From positions 124,001-188,000 of the forward strand of contig JAFKJU010000008.1 in assembly GCA_017305935.1 (NCBI GenBank): a stretch of 64,000 bases of DNA, written 5' to 3'. How positions within the stretch are numbered: the first letter of the stretch is position 1; each line of letters opens with the position of its first letter. Source of the stretch: Hyphomicrobiales bacterium (GTDB taxonomy: Bacteria > Pseudomonadota > Alphaproteobacteria > Rhizobiales > Rhizobiaceae). Positions 1-12,857 of the stretch are shown here, one piece after another. The notes under the pieces are model-generated. The model saw only the letters and a list, made by a program, of their open reading frames with translations, had not been told where the DNA came from and ran no database searches. A program made the position numbers and the translations under genes.

Positions 1-21
1 TCCCGTGCCTCTGCAGGGGGT

Positions 22-969
22 CTAATCCCGTGTTTTTGCCTGTTTGGCAAGAGGGTGATGCGTTTCGACCAGCTCGCGCAGCCTTTCATCCAGCACATGT
101 GTGTAAATTTGTGTCGTGGAGATGTCCGAATGGCCGAGCAATTCCTGCACGACGCGCAGGTCGGCGCCGTTCTGGAGCAGGTGGCTGGCAAAGGCATGAC
201 GCATGACATGTGGCGAGATTTTCGACGGCGTGAGACCGGCGCGGATCGCCAGATCCTTGAGATCGCGGGCAAAGACCTGGCGCGGCAGGAAACCCTGTTT
301 CGAGGCGGCCGGAAACAGCCATGGGTTTTCAGCCGGCAGGTTCGCCGCCGCCTTCAGTCCGGCATAGGTCTTCAGCGCGGCAATCGCCGAACGCGACAGC
401 GGCACCATGCGCTCCTTGTTGCCCTTGCCGCGGATCATCAGGAAACGCTCGTCGGTCTCCTGCACCCGCGCCGGCAGCGAGACCAGTTCGCTGACGCGCA
501 TGCCGGTGGCATAGAGCAATTCCAGCAGCGCCAGCATGCGGGCGCGGGCCAGTTGCTCCGGGCCGGGCTGGGCGGCTTCCTGCTCGGCCAGGCTTAGCAG
601 GCGCGTCACCTCGTCGACGCTCATGATCTTCGGCAGCGCCCGCCCCTTCTTCGGGCTGTCGACGATGCCGGTCGGATCGTCTTCGCGAAGACCCTCCGCA
701 TAGAGGAATTTGAAGAATTGACGGAGCGCCGACAGCCGCCGCGCCTGCGACGACGCCTTGAAACCCTCGGCGGCAAGGCCGGCGAGATAGGCGGTGATAT
801 CGGCGCTCGCCGCGCGGCTCATGGAGACGCCGCGCCGCGACAGGAAGGCATGGGCATCGAGCAGGTCGCGCTCGTAGGATTGCAGCGTGTTGACCGCCGC
901 GCCGCGCTCGGCGCTCATCATTTCGAGGAAGGATTCGATATGCGCCCGGCTGAGATCGCGTGCCGTCAT
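22..969 (-). CDS. xerD: Tyrosine recombinase XerD
   Basis: Site-specific tyrosine recombinase that with XerC resolves chromosome dimers at dif, normally at the septum under FtsK control. The 315-residue protein has an N-terminal SAM-like DNA-binding domain (about residues 8-95) and a C-terminal catalytic domain. All catalytic residues are visible: Arg158, Lys182 in the GKGNKER loop, the HxxR pair His254/Arg257, His280 in the LLGH motif and nucleophile Tyr289. I chose the ATG at 969 because the open frame upstream has no family similarity and because it overlaps the end of the preceding small gene as ATGA. A second Xer recombinase, xerC, lies 11 kb away. XerD rather than XerC is assigned from overall sequence resemblance and the pairing; fairly sure. 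Confidence 0.93.
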   Translation of the reverse strand: MTARDLSRAHIESFLEMMSAERGAAVNTLQSYERDLLDAHAFLSRRGVSMSRAASADITAYLAGLAAEGFKASSQARRLSALRQFFKFLYAEGLREDDPTGIVDSPKKGRALPKIMSVDEVTRLLSLAEQEAAQPGPEQLARARMLALLELLYATGMRVSELVSLPARVQETDERFLMIRGKGNKERMVPLSRSAIAALKTYAGLKAAANLPAENPWLFPAASKQGFLPRQVFARDLKDLAIRAGLTPSKISPHVMRHAFASHLLQNGADLRVVQELLGHSDISTTQIYTHVLDERLRELVETHHPLAKQAKTRD

Positions 970-1154
970 GGCGTGGCCGGCGCTGAGGTCGGCTTGACGG
1001 GTGCGGGCGGATTGACGCGCTCGGAAGGCAGGCGCACCGTAATATCGCGCTCGCGCGGTTCGACGAACACGGCAAGCGCATACAGGGTTCCGTAGACAAT
1101 GCCGGCGATGCCGGCGCACATCAGCAGGAACCGGAACAGGGTCGGCATGGGCAA
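966..1154 (-). CDS. Small single-pass membrane protein of unknown function upstream of xerD
   Basis: A 62-residue protein with one hydrophobic segment (about residues 7-31), then a charged stretch and a Pro/Ala-rich tail. No enzymatic motif is visible. Its stop codon overlaps the xerD start by 4 nt (ATGA), so the two are almost certainly co-transcribed and translationally coupled; that coupling is the main evidence that this is a real gene. I do not recognise a function. A role tied to XerD would be pure inference. An internal ATG two codons in is an alternative start. Confidence 0.7.
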   Translation of the reverse strand: MPMPTLFRFLLMCAGIAGIVYGTLYALAVFVEPRERDITVRLPSERVNPPAPVKPTSAPATP

Positions 1155-1247
1155 CTCCGGCGGGCCTTCGAACCTTCTCTATATGACCGGCGCCAGTCAA
1201 TTATGCAAGAACGGCGGTCCGGTCGCGACTTTCGGGGCGGCCATGAC

Positions 1248-1276
1248 TTGACGCTCCCCCCGCATTTGTCGATACG
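1248..1276 (+). promoter_or_regulatory. Candidate sigma-70 promoter for aroK-aroB
   Basis: TTGACG at 1248-1253, preceded by C as in the alphaproteobacterial CTTGAC box, is followed after 17 nt by GATACG. The -10 match is weak. It would start transcription near 1283, about 20 nt before the aroK ATG. It sits in the 148-nt divergent gap between aroK and the small gene upstream of xerD. Confidence 0.35.
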
Positions 1277-1302
1277 GTGACAAAACGGATTTGTTCAGAC
1301 CG

Positions 1303-1884
1303 ATGACAGACAGCAACATCGCCATCGCCGACACCTTGCGGGACAGGGCACGCGCCGCGCTCGACGGCCGCAACCTCATCCTCGTCGGCCTGATGGGGGC
1401 GGGAAAATCCTCGGTCGGCAAGATCGTCGCTTCCCAGCTCGGCATTCCCTTCATCGATACCGACCACGAAATCGAGCGCGTCTCGCGCATGACGATCCCG
1501 GAACTTTTCGCCCGTTACGGCGAGCGGGAATTCAGAGATCTGGAAACCCGCGTCATCAGGCGGCTGTTGCGCCAGGGACCGCGCGTCGTCTCCACAGGCG
1601 GCGGCGCCTTCATCAACGAACGGACGCGCCAGCATCTGAAGAGCGGCGGGCTCTCCATCTGGCTGAAGGCCGATCTCGACGTCTTGTGGGACCGGGTCAG
1701 CCGCCGCGACAACCGTCCGCTGCTGAAGACCGAAAACCCGAAGCAGACGCTCGAAAACCTGATGACCGCCCGCTATCCGATCTATGCCGAGGCCGATCTC
1801 ACCGTCCAGTCGCGCGACGTGCGCAAGGAGCTGGTGGCCCGCGAGATCCTGGACGCCATCATCCATGCCCGCGAGGCCCTATGA
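1303..1884 (+). CDS. aroK: Shikimate kinase
   Basis: Phosphorylates shikimate at O3 with ATP, the fifth step of the shikimate pathway to aromatic amino acids. The 193-residue cytosolic protein has the Walker A GLMGAGKSS (residues 29-37), the FIDTDHEIE shikimate-binding stretch near residue 52, the STGGGAF motif around residue 100 and a lid region around the RRDNRPLL sequence. The ATG at 1303 fits the family; the open frame continues only to a TTG four codons upstream, and no strong Shine-Dalgarno is visible. Its TGA overlaps the aroB ATG as ATGA (1881-1884), the usual aroKB arrangement with translational coupling. Confidence 0.96.
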   Translation: MTDSNIAIADTLRDRARAALDGRNLILVGLMGAGKSSVGKIVASQLGIPFIDTDHEIERVSRMTIPELFARYGEREFRDLETRVIRRLLRQGPRVVSTGGGAFINERTRQHLKSGGLSIWLKADLDVLWDRVSRRDNRPLLKTENPKQTLENLMTARYPIYAEADLTVQSRDVRKELVAREILDAIIHAREAL

Positions 1885-3011
1885 CCGACATTCTCTCTCC
1901 GTCGCGCAGCGTCCATGTGCCGCTCGGCGAACGTTCCTACGACATCCTGATCGGCACGGGCCTGATTGCGCGCGCCGGCGCGGAAATTGCCGCGCGCTTG
2001 AAGGGCCGTAAGGCGGCGATCATCACCGACGCCAATGTCGGACCGCTCTATCTCGATGCGTTGACAGCAAGCCTCGCGGAAGCCGGCATCGACTCGGTGT
2101 CGCTGACCCTGCCGGCCGGCGAAAAGACGAAAAGCTTCGAGCATCTGATCACCGCCTGCGACACGCTGCTCGACGGGCGCATCGAGCGCAACGACGCGGT
2201 GATTGCGCTGGGCGGCGGCGTCATCGGCGATCTCACCGGTTTTGCCGCCGGCATCGTCCGGCGCGGCGTCCGTTTCGTGCAGATCCCGACCTCGCTGCTG
2301 GCGCAGGTGGATTCCTCGGTCGGCGGCAAGACCGGCATCAACACCCGCCACGGCAAGAACCTCATCGGTGTCTTCTACCAGCCCGACCTGGTGCTGGCCG
2401 ATACCGACGTGCTGAAGACGCTGAGCCCGCGCGAATTCCGCGCCGGTTATGCCGAGGTCGCCAAATACGGGCTGATCGACAAGCCGGACTTCTTCGCCTG
2501 GCTGGAGGCCAACTGGCGCAACGTCTTCGCCCATGGGTCCGGCCTTGCCGAAGCCATCGCTGTCAGCTGCCAGGCGAAATCCGACGTGGTCGCCGCCGAC
2601 GAGCGCGAAAACGGCCAGCGGGCCCTGCTGAACCTCGGCCACACCTTCGGCCACGCGCTGGAGGCCGGCACGCAATATGACAGCGCCCGCCTCGTGCATG
2701 GCGAGGCCGTGTCGATCGGCATGGTGCTGGCGCACCAGTTCTCGGCGCGCCTCAATCTCGCCAGCCCCGACGATGCCGCCCGCGTCTCGGCGCATCTGCA
2801 GGCCGTCGGCCTGCCTGTGTCGATGCGCGACATTCCAGGCCTCCTGCCGCCGGTGGAGATGCTGATGGATGCCATCGCCCAGGACAAGAAGGTGAAGGGC
2901 GGCAAGCTGACCTTCATCCTCACTCACGGCATCGGCCAGTCCTTCGTCGCCGATGACGTGCCCGCTTCCGAAGTCTTCGGTTTCCTGACGGAAAAGCACC
3001 CCTCCGCCTGA
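1881..3011 (+). CDS. aroB: 3-dehydroquinate synthase
   Basis: NAD- and metal-dependent conversion of DAHP to 3-dehydroquinate, second step of the shikimate pathway. The 376-residue length is usual. Visible motifs are the glycine-rich NAD-binding stretch LGGGVIGDLTGF (about 110-121), the SVGGKTGIN active-site loop (146-154) and the expected metal-ligand regions: Glu192 in AEVAKYG, the HTFGH pair (254/258) and His273 in VHGEAVS. The start overlaps the aroK stop, placing both in one operon. A terminator-like hairpin lies just after the stop, but its T-rich side faces the opposite strand and serves cheW. Confidence 0.96.
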   Translation: MTDILSPSRSVHVPLGERSYDILIGTGLIARAGAEIAARLKGRKAAIITDANVGPLYLDALTASLAEAGIDSVSLTLPAGEKTKSFEHLITACDTLLDGRIERNDAVIALGGGVIGDLTGFAAGIVRRGVRFVQIPTSLLAQVDSSVGGKTGINTRHGKNLIGVFYQPDLVLADTDVLKTLSPREFRAGYAEVAKYGLIDKPDFFAWLEANWRNVFAHGSGLAEAIAVSCQAKSDVVAADERENGQRALLNLGHTFGHALEAGTQYDSARLVHGEAVSIGMVLAHQFSARLNLASPDDAARVSAHLQAVGLPVSMRDIPGLLPPVEMLMDAIAQDKKVKGGKLTFILTHGIGQSFVADDVPASEVFGFLTEKHPSA

Positions 3012-3025
3012 TCGCCATCGTCCCG

Positions 3026-3065
3026 AAACGAAAACAGCACCGGACGGGCTTCCCGACCGGTGCTG
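3026..3065 (-). terminator. Rho-independent terminator of the cheW-like gene
   Basis: CAGCACCGG (3035-3043) pairs perfectly with CCGGTGCTG (3057-3065), with an inner CGGG/CCCG stem. Read on the minus strand it is followed by TTTTCGTTT. It lies between the convergent aroB and cheW stops and may also stop aroB transcripts, though no T-run follows on the plus strand. Confidence 0.65.
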
Positions 3066-3089
3066 CGAAGCATGGCAAAACCCCTGCCC

Positions 3090-3572
3090 TCAGGCGGCGA
3101 GGTCGTCGTTGTCGCTTTCCTTGAACATCTTCGTCAGGTTGAGGAAGCAGATCATGCCGGCCTCGCTGGCAATGATGCCTTCGGAATAGGATTTGTCGAA
3201 GGAGGCGGTGACTTCCGGGACCGGCTGAACCTGGGTCGCGGAGATCGTCAGGATGTCCGAAACGCGGTCGACCAGCATGCCGATCACCATATTGTGGACT
3301 TCGGCGACGACGATGGCGCTGCGCTCGTTGGCGACGATGCTGCTCATGCCGAGCTTGTAGGCGAGGTCGATGATCGGGATCACCGAACCGCGCAGATTCA
3401 TGACGCCGACCACATCCGGAGGCGAATGCGGGATCGGCGTCGAAGGCGCCCAGCCGCGGATTTCGCGGATCGAGGTCGTCTTGACGCAGAACTCCTGATC
3501 GTGGATGCGGAAAGCGATGATCTCGATGGTCTCGCCGCCATAGTTGGTCGAATTGATCGGAGCCATTCTCAT
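3090..3572 (-). CDS. cheW: CheW-like chemotaxis coupling protein
   Basis: CheW proteins link methyl-accepting receptors to the CheA kinase in chemosensory arrays. The protein (about 160 residues) is essentially one CheW domain: an IIAFRIHDQEFCV strand near the start, the REIRGW motif, the VVGVMNLRG(S)VIPIIDLA core that marks the family, and a C-terminal stretch ending in LTKMFKE. I chose the ATG at 3572 because GGGA lies about 6 nt upstream; ATG 3566 is nearly as good. No cheA, cheY, cheB, cheR or receptor gene is near, so this is an orphan copy beside the atp operon. It has its own terminators on both sides. The domain call is firm; participation in chemotaxis is inference. Confidence 0.88.
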   Translation of the reverse strand: MRMAPINSTNYGGETIEIIAFRIHDQEFCVKTTSIREIRGWAPSTPIPHSPPDVVGVMNLRGSVIPIIDLAYKLGMSSIVANERSAIVVAEVHNMVIGMLVDRVSDILTISATQVQPVPEVTASFDKSYSEGIIASEAGMICFLNLTKMFKESDNDDLAA

Positions 3573-3667
3573 GTCATCCCACTTTGGGCACGCGCCGCGG
3601 CGCGTTGCGCTGTTTGTCGACAGTGAGACTAGCAAGCTTTCCTTTCGCAATTCTAAATCGTCGCGCA

Positions 3668-3696
3668 AAGAAAAAGGCGGCCTGATAGCCGCCTTT
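3668..3696 (-). terminator. Rho-independent terminator of the atpHAGDC operon
   Basis: An 8-bp perfect stem, AAAGGCGG (3673-3680) with CCGCCTTT (3689-3696), is followed on the minus strand by TTTTTC. It lies 22 nt after the atpC stop and before cheW, and so ends the ATP synthase operon. Confidence 0.85.
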
Positions 3697-3718
3697 CCGG
3701 AATGCGATGTCAGCCGTT

Positions 3719-4126
3719 TCAGGCCGGAATGACGACGCCGTTTAAATGGGTCAGTTCGGCGAGATGACGCTCGAGGTGAAACTTCCGATCATGGCTGTCC
3801 GCCCCCTGCAATTCGCCACGAACCGCTTCGATACGCTTCTGCAGCGTCTCGCGGCTCATTTCCGAGGCCGGAACGGCGGATTCGGCGAGAATCGTGCAGC
3901 TCGTCGGCAGGATGTCGGCGAAGCCGCCGAACACGACGTAGCGCTCGGTCTTGCCGGAGGCGGTCTTGACCGACACGACGCCGGGCTTGATCGTCGTCAT
4001 CGTCGGCGCATGGTTGGCCAGAACGGTCATTTCGCCCTCGGTCGCCGGGATGACGACCTCGATGGCCTTCTCCGACAGCAGAAGACGCTCGGGAGAAACG
4101 AGTTCAAACGTGAAATTCTCGGCCAT
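3719..4126 (-). CDS. atpC: F1F0 ATP synthase subunit epsilon
   Basis: Central-stalk subunit that couples and regulates the F1 motor. At 135 residues it has the N-terminal beta-sandwich (about residues 4-85, with the conserved stretches EGEMTVLANHAP and GVVSV) and a short C-terminal helical hairpin. It is the last gene of atpHAGDC, 82 nt after atpD, and is followed by the operon terminator. Confidence 0.95.
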   Translation of the reverse strand: MAENFTFELVSPERLLLSEKAIEVVIPATEGEMTVLANHAPTMTTIKPGVVSVKTASGKTERYVVFGGFADILPTSCTILAESAVPASEMSRETLQKRIEAVRGELQGADSHDRKFHLERHLAELTHLNGVVIPA

Positions 4127-4208
4127 GGCGGATCAACTCTTTTATGGGGTCGCAATCGAACACGACGCGCCGGCCCGTCAGGAGCGGCGCGTCGAGATTA
4201 TTTCCGGA

Positions 4209-6553
<2,345 letters not shown>

Positions 6554-6583
6554 CCGTGATCCGTCCTACTCGTGATCTGGAAA

Positions 6584-8679
<2,096 letters not shown>

Positions 8680-8862
8680 AAAATTCCCTGATTTCCCTCC
8701 AAGACACCGCCACGACGCTTCGAAACGGCGATGTGCTTGAAAATGTTTCGGTTTCACCCGAAAACGGCCGGACGGAGCGTCCTGCCTTTTCCGAAATTCG
8801 GGGACGCTCTACCATAGGAGACCGGGACTCGCAACACGCGCAAGCGAGGAATACGCGTTTCG

Positions 8863-8880
8863 CTCCGCAATAATGCGGAG
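8863..8880. repeat. Perfect hairpin in the atp operon leader region
   Basis: CTCCGCA and TGCGGAG form a perfect 7-bp stem around a 4-nt loop, in the 262-nt gap between the small membrane protein gene and atpH. No T-run follows on either strand, so it is a weak terminator at best. It may end the upstream transcript or lie in the atp leader. I could not find a convincing atp promoter in this gap. Confidence 0.4.
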
Positions 8881-8941
8881 AAATTGAGGCAAAGTTACCG
8901 TATCAGGGGCCTATGCGCCTTGGCGTGGCCCCCGGCGGGAT

Positions 8942-9328
8942 TCAAACCCAGCCGAACACATAGAGAAGCGGCAGCGTGGCGAGCACGGCCTGCGCAATCA
9001 GAAGTAGTAAATTCTGAACGGCGCCGCCGCGATCCGACAGGATGGAGATGACCCGGGCGAAGGTGGCGAGCGCGAAGGAGGAGCCAAGCGCGAAATAGAC
9101 CATCGGCTGGGCGAGGATGATCGCCGCAAGCCCTGTACCGAGATAGAAGCCGCCGAGCATCGAGCGCGCCTCGCCATAGGCGCTTGCCCGGCCCTCACGT
9201 GTCTGCAGGCCGAGGATGCGGAAGGTCAGCCCCGGCGCGAACATCATGAAGAAGCCGGCCAGCGCCACGAAGGCGGCCGCGCCGAAGGCCAGCCGCTCGC
9301 CCAGTTCGGCCGGAAAGTAAAATTCCAT
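8942..9328 (-). CDS. Small four-helix membrane protein, DUF4345-like
   Basis: A 128-residue protein with four hydrophobic segments (about 12-35, 50-75, 78-100 and 106-126) and a conserved-looking ARSMLGGFYLGTG stretch in the second, which resembles the DUF4345 family of uncharacterised membrane proteins. No catalytic motif. The ATG at 9328 begins the part with membrane-protein character; the frame stays open upstream but looks non-coding. It lies between priA and atpHAGDC on the same strand, 116 nt after priA and 262 nt before atpH, so it is probably not part of the atp operon. Function unknown. Confidence 0.7.
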   Translation of the reverse strand: MEFYFPAELGERLAFGAAAFVALAGFFMMFAPGLTFRILGLQTREGRASAYGEARSMLGGFYLGTGLAAIILAQPMVYFALGSSFALATFARVISILSDRGGAVQNLLLLIAQAVLATLPLLYVFGWV

Positions 9329-9444
9329 CCTGTCATCCCCGACGAAGCCATTTTCGGTGGTTATGGCACGAAGCCGGCGACCTGGGAAATGCCATGATCC
9401 GTTTCGACACAGACTTTTAACCATGTCCCCGCCCGGCAGCGGCC

Positions 9445-11673
9445 CTACAGGAAGCTTTGCGGGTCGATATCCACCTGCACATGGATGCTCGCCCGCTCCT
9501 TCGGGCCTCGCGACAGCATTTCGCGCAGATAGGATTGCAGGTCGCTGTTGCGGCGGCCATGCACGAGCAGGCGGAAGCGATGGCGGCCGCGGATCAGCGC
9601 CAACGGTGCTTCGGCCGGGCCGAGCACCATGATGCCGGAGACCTCGGGCGCCGCCTGACGCAAGCCGCGCGCATGCCCTTCCGCATCCTGGCGGGTGTCG
9701 GCCGAGACGATGACCGAGGCCAGTCGGCCGAAAGGCGGCAGCGCCGCCTTCTCCCGCTCGCCGATCTCGCGGTCGTAGAAGGCCGAGGCATCGCCGGAAA
9801 CGATCGCCTGCATGACCGGATGCTGCGGCTGGTAGGTCTGGAGAAGCCCATGGCTCTTGAGCCCGGTGCGGCCGGCGCGGCCGGTCACCTGGCTCAAGAG
9901 CTGGAAGGTGCGCTCGGCGGCGCGCGGATCGCCATTGGCAAGGCCGAGATCGGCATCGACGATGCCGACCAGCGTCATCAATGGGAAATTATGACCCTTG
10001 GCGACGAGCTGGGTGCCGATGACGATATCGGCCTCCCCCCGGGCAATCGCCTCCAGTTCCAGCCGCAACCGCTTGACCCCGCCGAGATCGGAAGAGAGCA
10101 CGATGGTGCGCGCGTCGGGAAAATGTCGTTCCACTTCCTCGGCGATGCGCTCGACGCCGGGGCCACAGGCGACGAGATGGTCGAGCGTGCCGCATTCGGG
10201 GCAGGCATCGGGCGTGCGTTCGGCATAGCCGCATTGATGGCACTGGATCTGGCCGCGAAACCGGTGTTCCACCAGCCAGCTCGAACATTGCGGGCATTGA
10301 AAGCGATGGCCGCAGACACGGCAAAGTGTGAGCGGCGCATAACCGCGCCGATTGAGGAACAAGAGCGCCTGTTCCTGCCTCTCCACCGTCTTGCCGATGG
10401 CGCGCAGCATCAGCGGCGACAGGAAACCGCCGCGTTCGGGCGGATGGCGGCGCATGTCGACGAGATGCAGATCGGGCAGGGCCGCATCGCCGAAGCGGGT
10501 CGGCAGGTGGATGGTCGTGTAGCGCCCTGTCTGGCCGTTGACCTGGCTTTCGACCGAAGGCGTCGCCGAAACCAGCACGACCGGAAAGCCGGTGAGACGC
10601 CCGCGCACCACCGCCATGTCACGGGCATTGTAGAAGACGCGGTCTTCCTGCTTGTAGGCGGGATCGTGCTCTTCATCGACAACGATCAGGCCGAGATCCT
10701 CGAAGGGCAGGAACAGCGCCGAACGGGCGCCGGCCACCACCCGCACCTCGCCGGTCACCGCCTGCCGCCAGACCTTTTCGCGCATGCGCGGTGACAGATC
10801 GGAATGCCATTCGGCGGGCTTGGCGCCAAAGCGATCCTGGAAACGCTCCATGAAGCTGGCGGTCAGCGCGATTTCCGGCAAGAGGATCAGCACCTGCTTG
10901 CCGCGCCTGAGCGTTTCGGCAATCGCCTCGAAATAGACTTCCGTCTTGCCCGAACCGGTGACGCCGTCGATCAGCGACACGGTGAAACCGCCGCCTTTGA
11001 CCATCTCCACGAGGTCGGCGGCGGCTTCCTTCTGCGGACCGGCAATGCGCGGCGCGACGAACTCCGGATCGGGCTTCGCCACCACCGGCGGCGGCGGCAG
11101 GAAGACGGTTTCGAACAGGCCTTGCGACATCAGCCCGTCGATGACGCTGGTCGAAACGCCTGCCGCATGGGCAAGCCCGCTGCGCGTCCACGAAAACCCG
11201 TCCCGCACCAGATCGAGCACCCGCGCACGCGCCGGCGTCATGCGCTCCGGCGTACCCCCGAGGAAGCGCAGTCCCTCGACCATCGGCTCGGGATCGAAGG
11301 CGGCCGGCGCGCGCAAGGCCATGCGCGCCACGAGGCCCGGCGGCGTCAGCGTGTAGGCGGCAATCCAGGAAATGAAGGCGCGCATCGTCGCATCGAGCGG
11401 CGGGCAATCGAACACATGGGTGATTGGGCGCAGCTTCTTCGGATCGACCTTGCCGTCGTCCCCGCCCTCCCAGACGACGCCGATCACCTGCCGCGGCCCG
11501 AGCGGCACCTGCACCACCGAGCCCGGCTCGACATGCATCCCCTCCGGCACGGCATAGCTATACGCGCCCGGCACCGGTAGCGGCACGAGCACGGGAACGG
11601 CGCGCTGAAGAGCGGGCGTTTCGAAAAGAGCGCCGAAGAGATCGGACGAATCGCTGGTCATCGCGCCGGACAT
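9445..11673 (-). CDS. priA: Primosomal replication restart helicase PriA
   Basis: DEAH-type 3'-5' helicase that recognises stalled forks and reloads the replisome. The 742-residue protein has the N-terminal 3'-BD (ending around residue 105), the Walker A GVTGSGKTEVY, the DEAH-type VVDEEHDPAYKQED, and a zinc-binding region with four CxxC pairs (CRVCGH, CPQCSS, CHQCGY, CPECGT) inside the helicase domain, all diagnostic. The ATG at 11673 has GGGAC about 8 nt upstream; ATG 11661 is possible but lacks one. It is divergent from xerC, a neighbourhood often seen in rhizobia. Confidence 0.96.
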   Translation of the reverse strand: MSGAMTSDSSDLFGALFETPALQRAVPVLVPLPVPGAYSYAVPEGMHVEPGSVVQVPLGPRQVIGVVWEGGDDGKVDPKKLRPITHVFDCPPLDATMRAFISWIAAYTLTPPGLVARMALRAPAAFDPEPMVEGLRFLGGTPERMTPARARVLDLVRDGFSWTRSGLAHAAGVSTSVIDGLMSQGLFETVFLPPPPVVAKPDPEFVAPRIAGPQKEAAADLVEMVKGGGFTVSLIDGVTGSGKTEVYFEAIAETLRRGKQVLILLPEIALTASFMERFQDRFGAKPAEWHSDLSPRMREKVWRQAVTGEVRVVAGARSALFLPFEDLGLIVVDEEHDPAYKQEDRVFYNARDMAVVRGRLTGFPVVLVSATPSVESQVNGQTGRYTTIHLPTRFGDAALPDLHLVDMRRHPPERGGFLSPLMLRAIGKTVERQEQALLFLNRRGYAPLTLCRVCGHRFQCPQCSSWLVEHRFRGQIQCHQCGYAERTPDACPECGTLDHLVACGPGVERIAEEVERHFPDARTIVLSSDLGGVKRLRLELEAIARGEADIVIGTQLVAKGHNFPLMTLVGIVDADLGLANGDPRAAERTFQLLSQVTGRAGRTGLKSHGLLQTYQPQHPVMQAIVSGDASAFYDREIGEREKAALPPFGRLASVIVSADTRQDAEGHARGLRQAAPEVSGIMVLGPAEAPLALIRGRHRFRLLVHGRRNSDLQSYLREMLSRGPKERASIHVQVDIDPQSFL

Positions 11674-11826
11674 TGCCGCGTCCCGTCGCGAAAGGAAAGT
11701 TTCAGGCAGGCCATGGCCGGATATCAACACCCCGAACAAGGAAATTGCATGGCGGCAGCCCTTAACAATTCCCTAACCGCGACGGCGCAGAATGGCTGCG
11801 ACCCTGTCCAAAACCGGTGCCGTCCC

Positions 11827-12762
11827 GTGAGCGAACTGCTGATCATCGCCGATTCCGCCCTGATGGGCGAGCGCACCCGCTGGCTGGATACGCTGGCCGG
11901 CGAGCGGCGGCTGTCGCCGAAGACGCTGGATGCCTATGAGCGCGACACGCGCCAGTTCCTGACCTTCCTGACCGGCCATGTCGGCGGCCCGGCCGGGCTG
12001 GCCGACGTCGAGACGCTGCGGCCCGCCGACCTGCGCAGCTTCCTTGCCGCCCGCCGCAAGGACGGCGCCGGCAACCGTTCGCTCGGGCGCAATCTTGCCG
12101 GCATCCGTTCCTTTATCCGCTATCTGGAGCGCAAGGGTCTGGCCAATGCGGCCGGTGCCAGCGCGGTGCGCTCGCCCAAACAGCCGAAATCCCTGCCCAA
12201 GCCGCTGACCGACATCCAGGCGCTGCGCGTCGTCGCCGACGAAACCCAGCTTGCCGAGGAGCCATGGATCGCGGCGCGCAATGCCGCCGTCCTGTCGCTG
12301 CTTTATGGCTGCGGCCTGCGCATTTCCGAGGCGCTCGACCTGCTGCCGGCCGATTTCGCCGGCGCGCCGGAGACGCTGCGCATCCTCGGCAAAGGCAACA
12401 AGACGCGCATCGTGCCGCTTCTGCCGGTGGTGCGCCAGGCGGTCGAGGCCTATCGCGCCGCCTGCCCCTATGATTTGCCGGCGGACGAGGCGCTGTTTCG
12501 CGGCGCGCGTGGCGGAAAATTGCAGCCCGGCATCGTCCAGCGCGAGATGCAGCGCATGCGCGGCGCGCTCGGCCTGCCGGAAACGGCGACGCCGCATGCG
12601 CTGCGCCACTCCTTCGCCACCCATCTGCTGGCCGGCGGCGGCGACCTGCGCACCATCCAGGAACTGCTCGGCCATGCCAGCCTGTCGACCACGCAGGTCT
12701 ATACCGGCGTCGATACCGGCCGGCTGCTCGAAGCCTATGACCGCGCCCATCCGCGCGCCTGA
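11827..12762 (+). CDS. xerC: Tyrosine recombinase XerC
   Basis: Partner of XerD in chromosome-dimer resolution. With the GTG start at 11827 the protein has 311 residues: SAM-like N-terminal domain, then catalytic Arg165 (GLRISEA), Lys189 (GKGNKTR), His257/Arg260 (HALR), His283 (LLGH) and Tyr292. All six catalytic residues are present. The frame is open to an ATG at 11749 preceded by AAGGAA, which would add 26 residues that do not resemble the family; I prefer the GTG but the start is uncertain. Divergent from priA. Confidence 0.92.
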   Translation: MSELLIIADSALMGERTRWLDTLAGERRLSPKTLDAYERDTRQFLTFLTGHVGGPAGLADVETLRPADLRSFLAARRKDGAGNRSLGRNLAGIRSFIRYLERKGLANAAGASAVRSPKQPKSLPKPLTDIQALRVVADETQLAEEPWIAARNAAVLSLLYGCGLRISEALDLLPADFAGAPETLRILGKGNKTRIVPLLPVVRQAVEAYRAACPYDLPADEALFRGARGGKLQPGIVQREMQRMRGALGLPETATPHALRHSFATHLLAGGGDLRTIQELLGHASLSTTQVYTGVDTGRLLEAYDRAHPRA

Positions 12763-12857
12763 TTTTTACCGAATCCTAACCATTCCGGTGAATGCCGCAT
12801 GACATCGAAATACCTTATGACAGTGTGCGCCCGCACCCGGCGGATGAAGGACCGACG

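Noticed and set aside
3591-3604. CGCGCCGCGGCGCG palindrome upstream of cheW as an operator
   Set aside because: A pure G/C palindrome of this length is expected by chance in a GC-rich genome and has no spacing or second copy to support it.
8680-8757. Upstream ATG start for atpH adding 26 residues
   Set aside because: The extra residues do not resemble any delta subunit, and the GTG at 8679 with GGAGGG/AGGGAA upstream gives the usual length.
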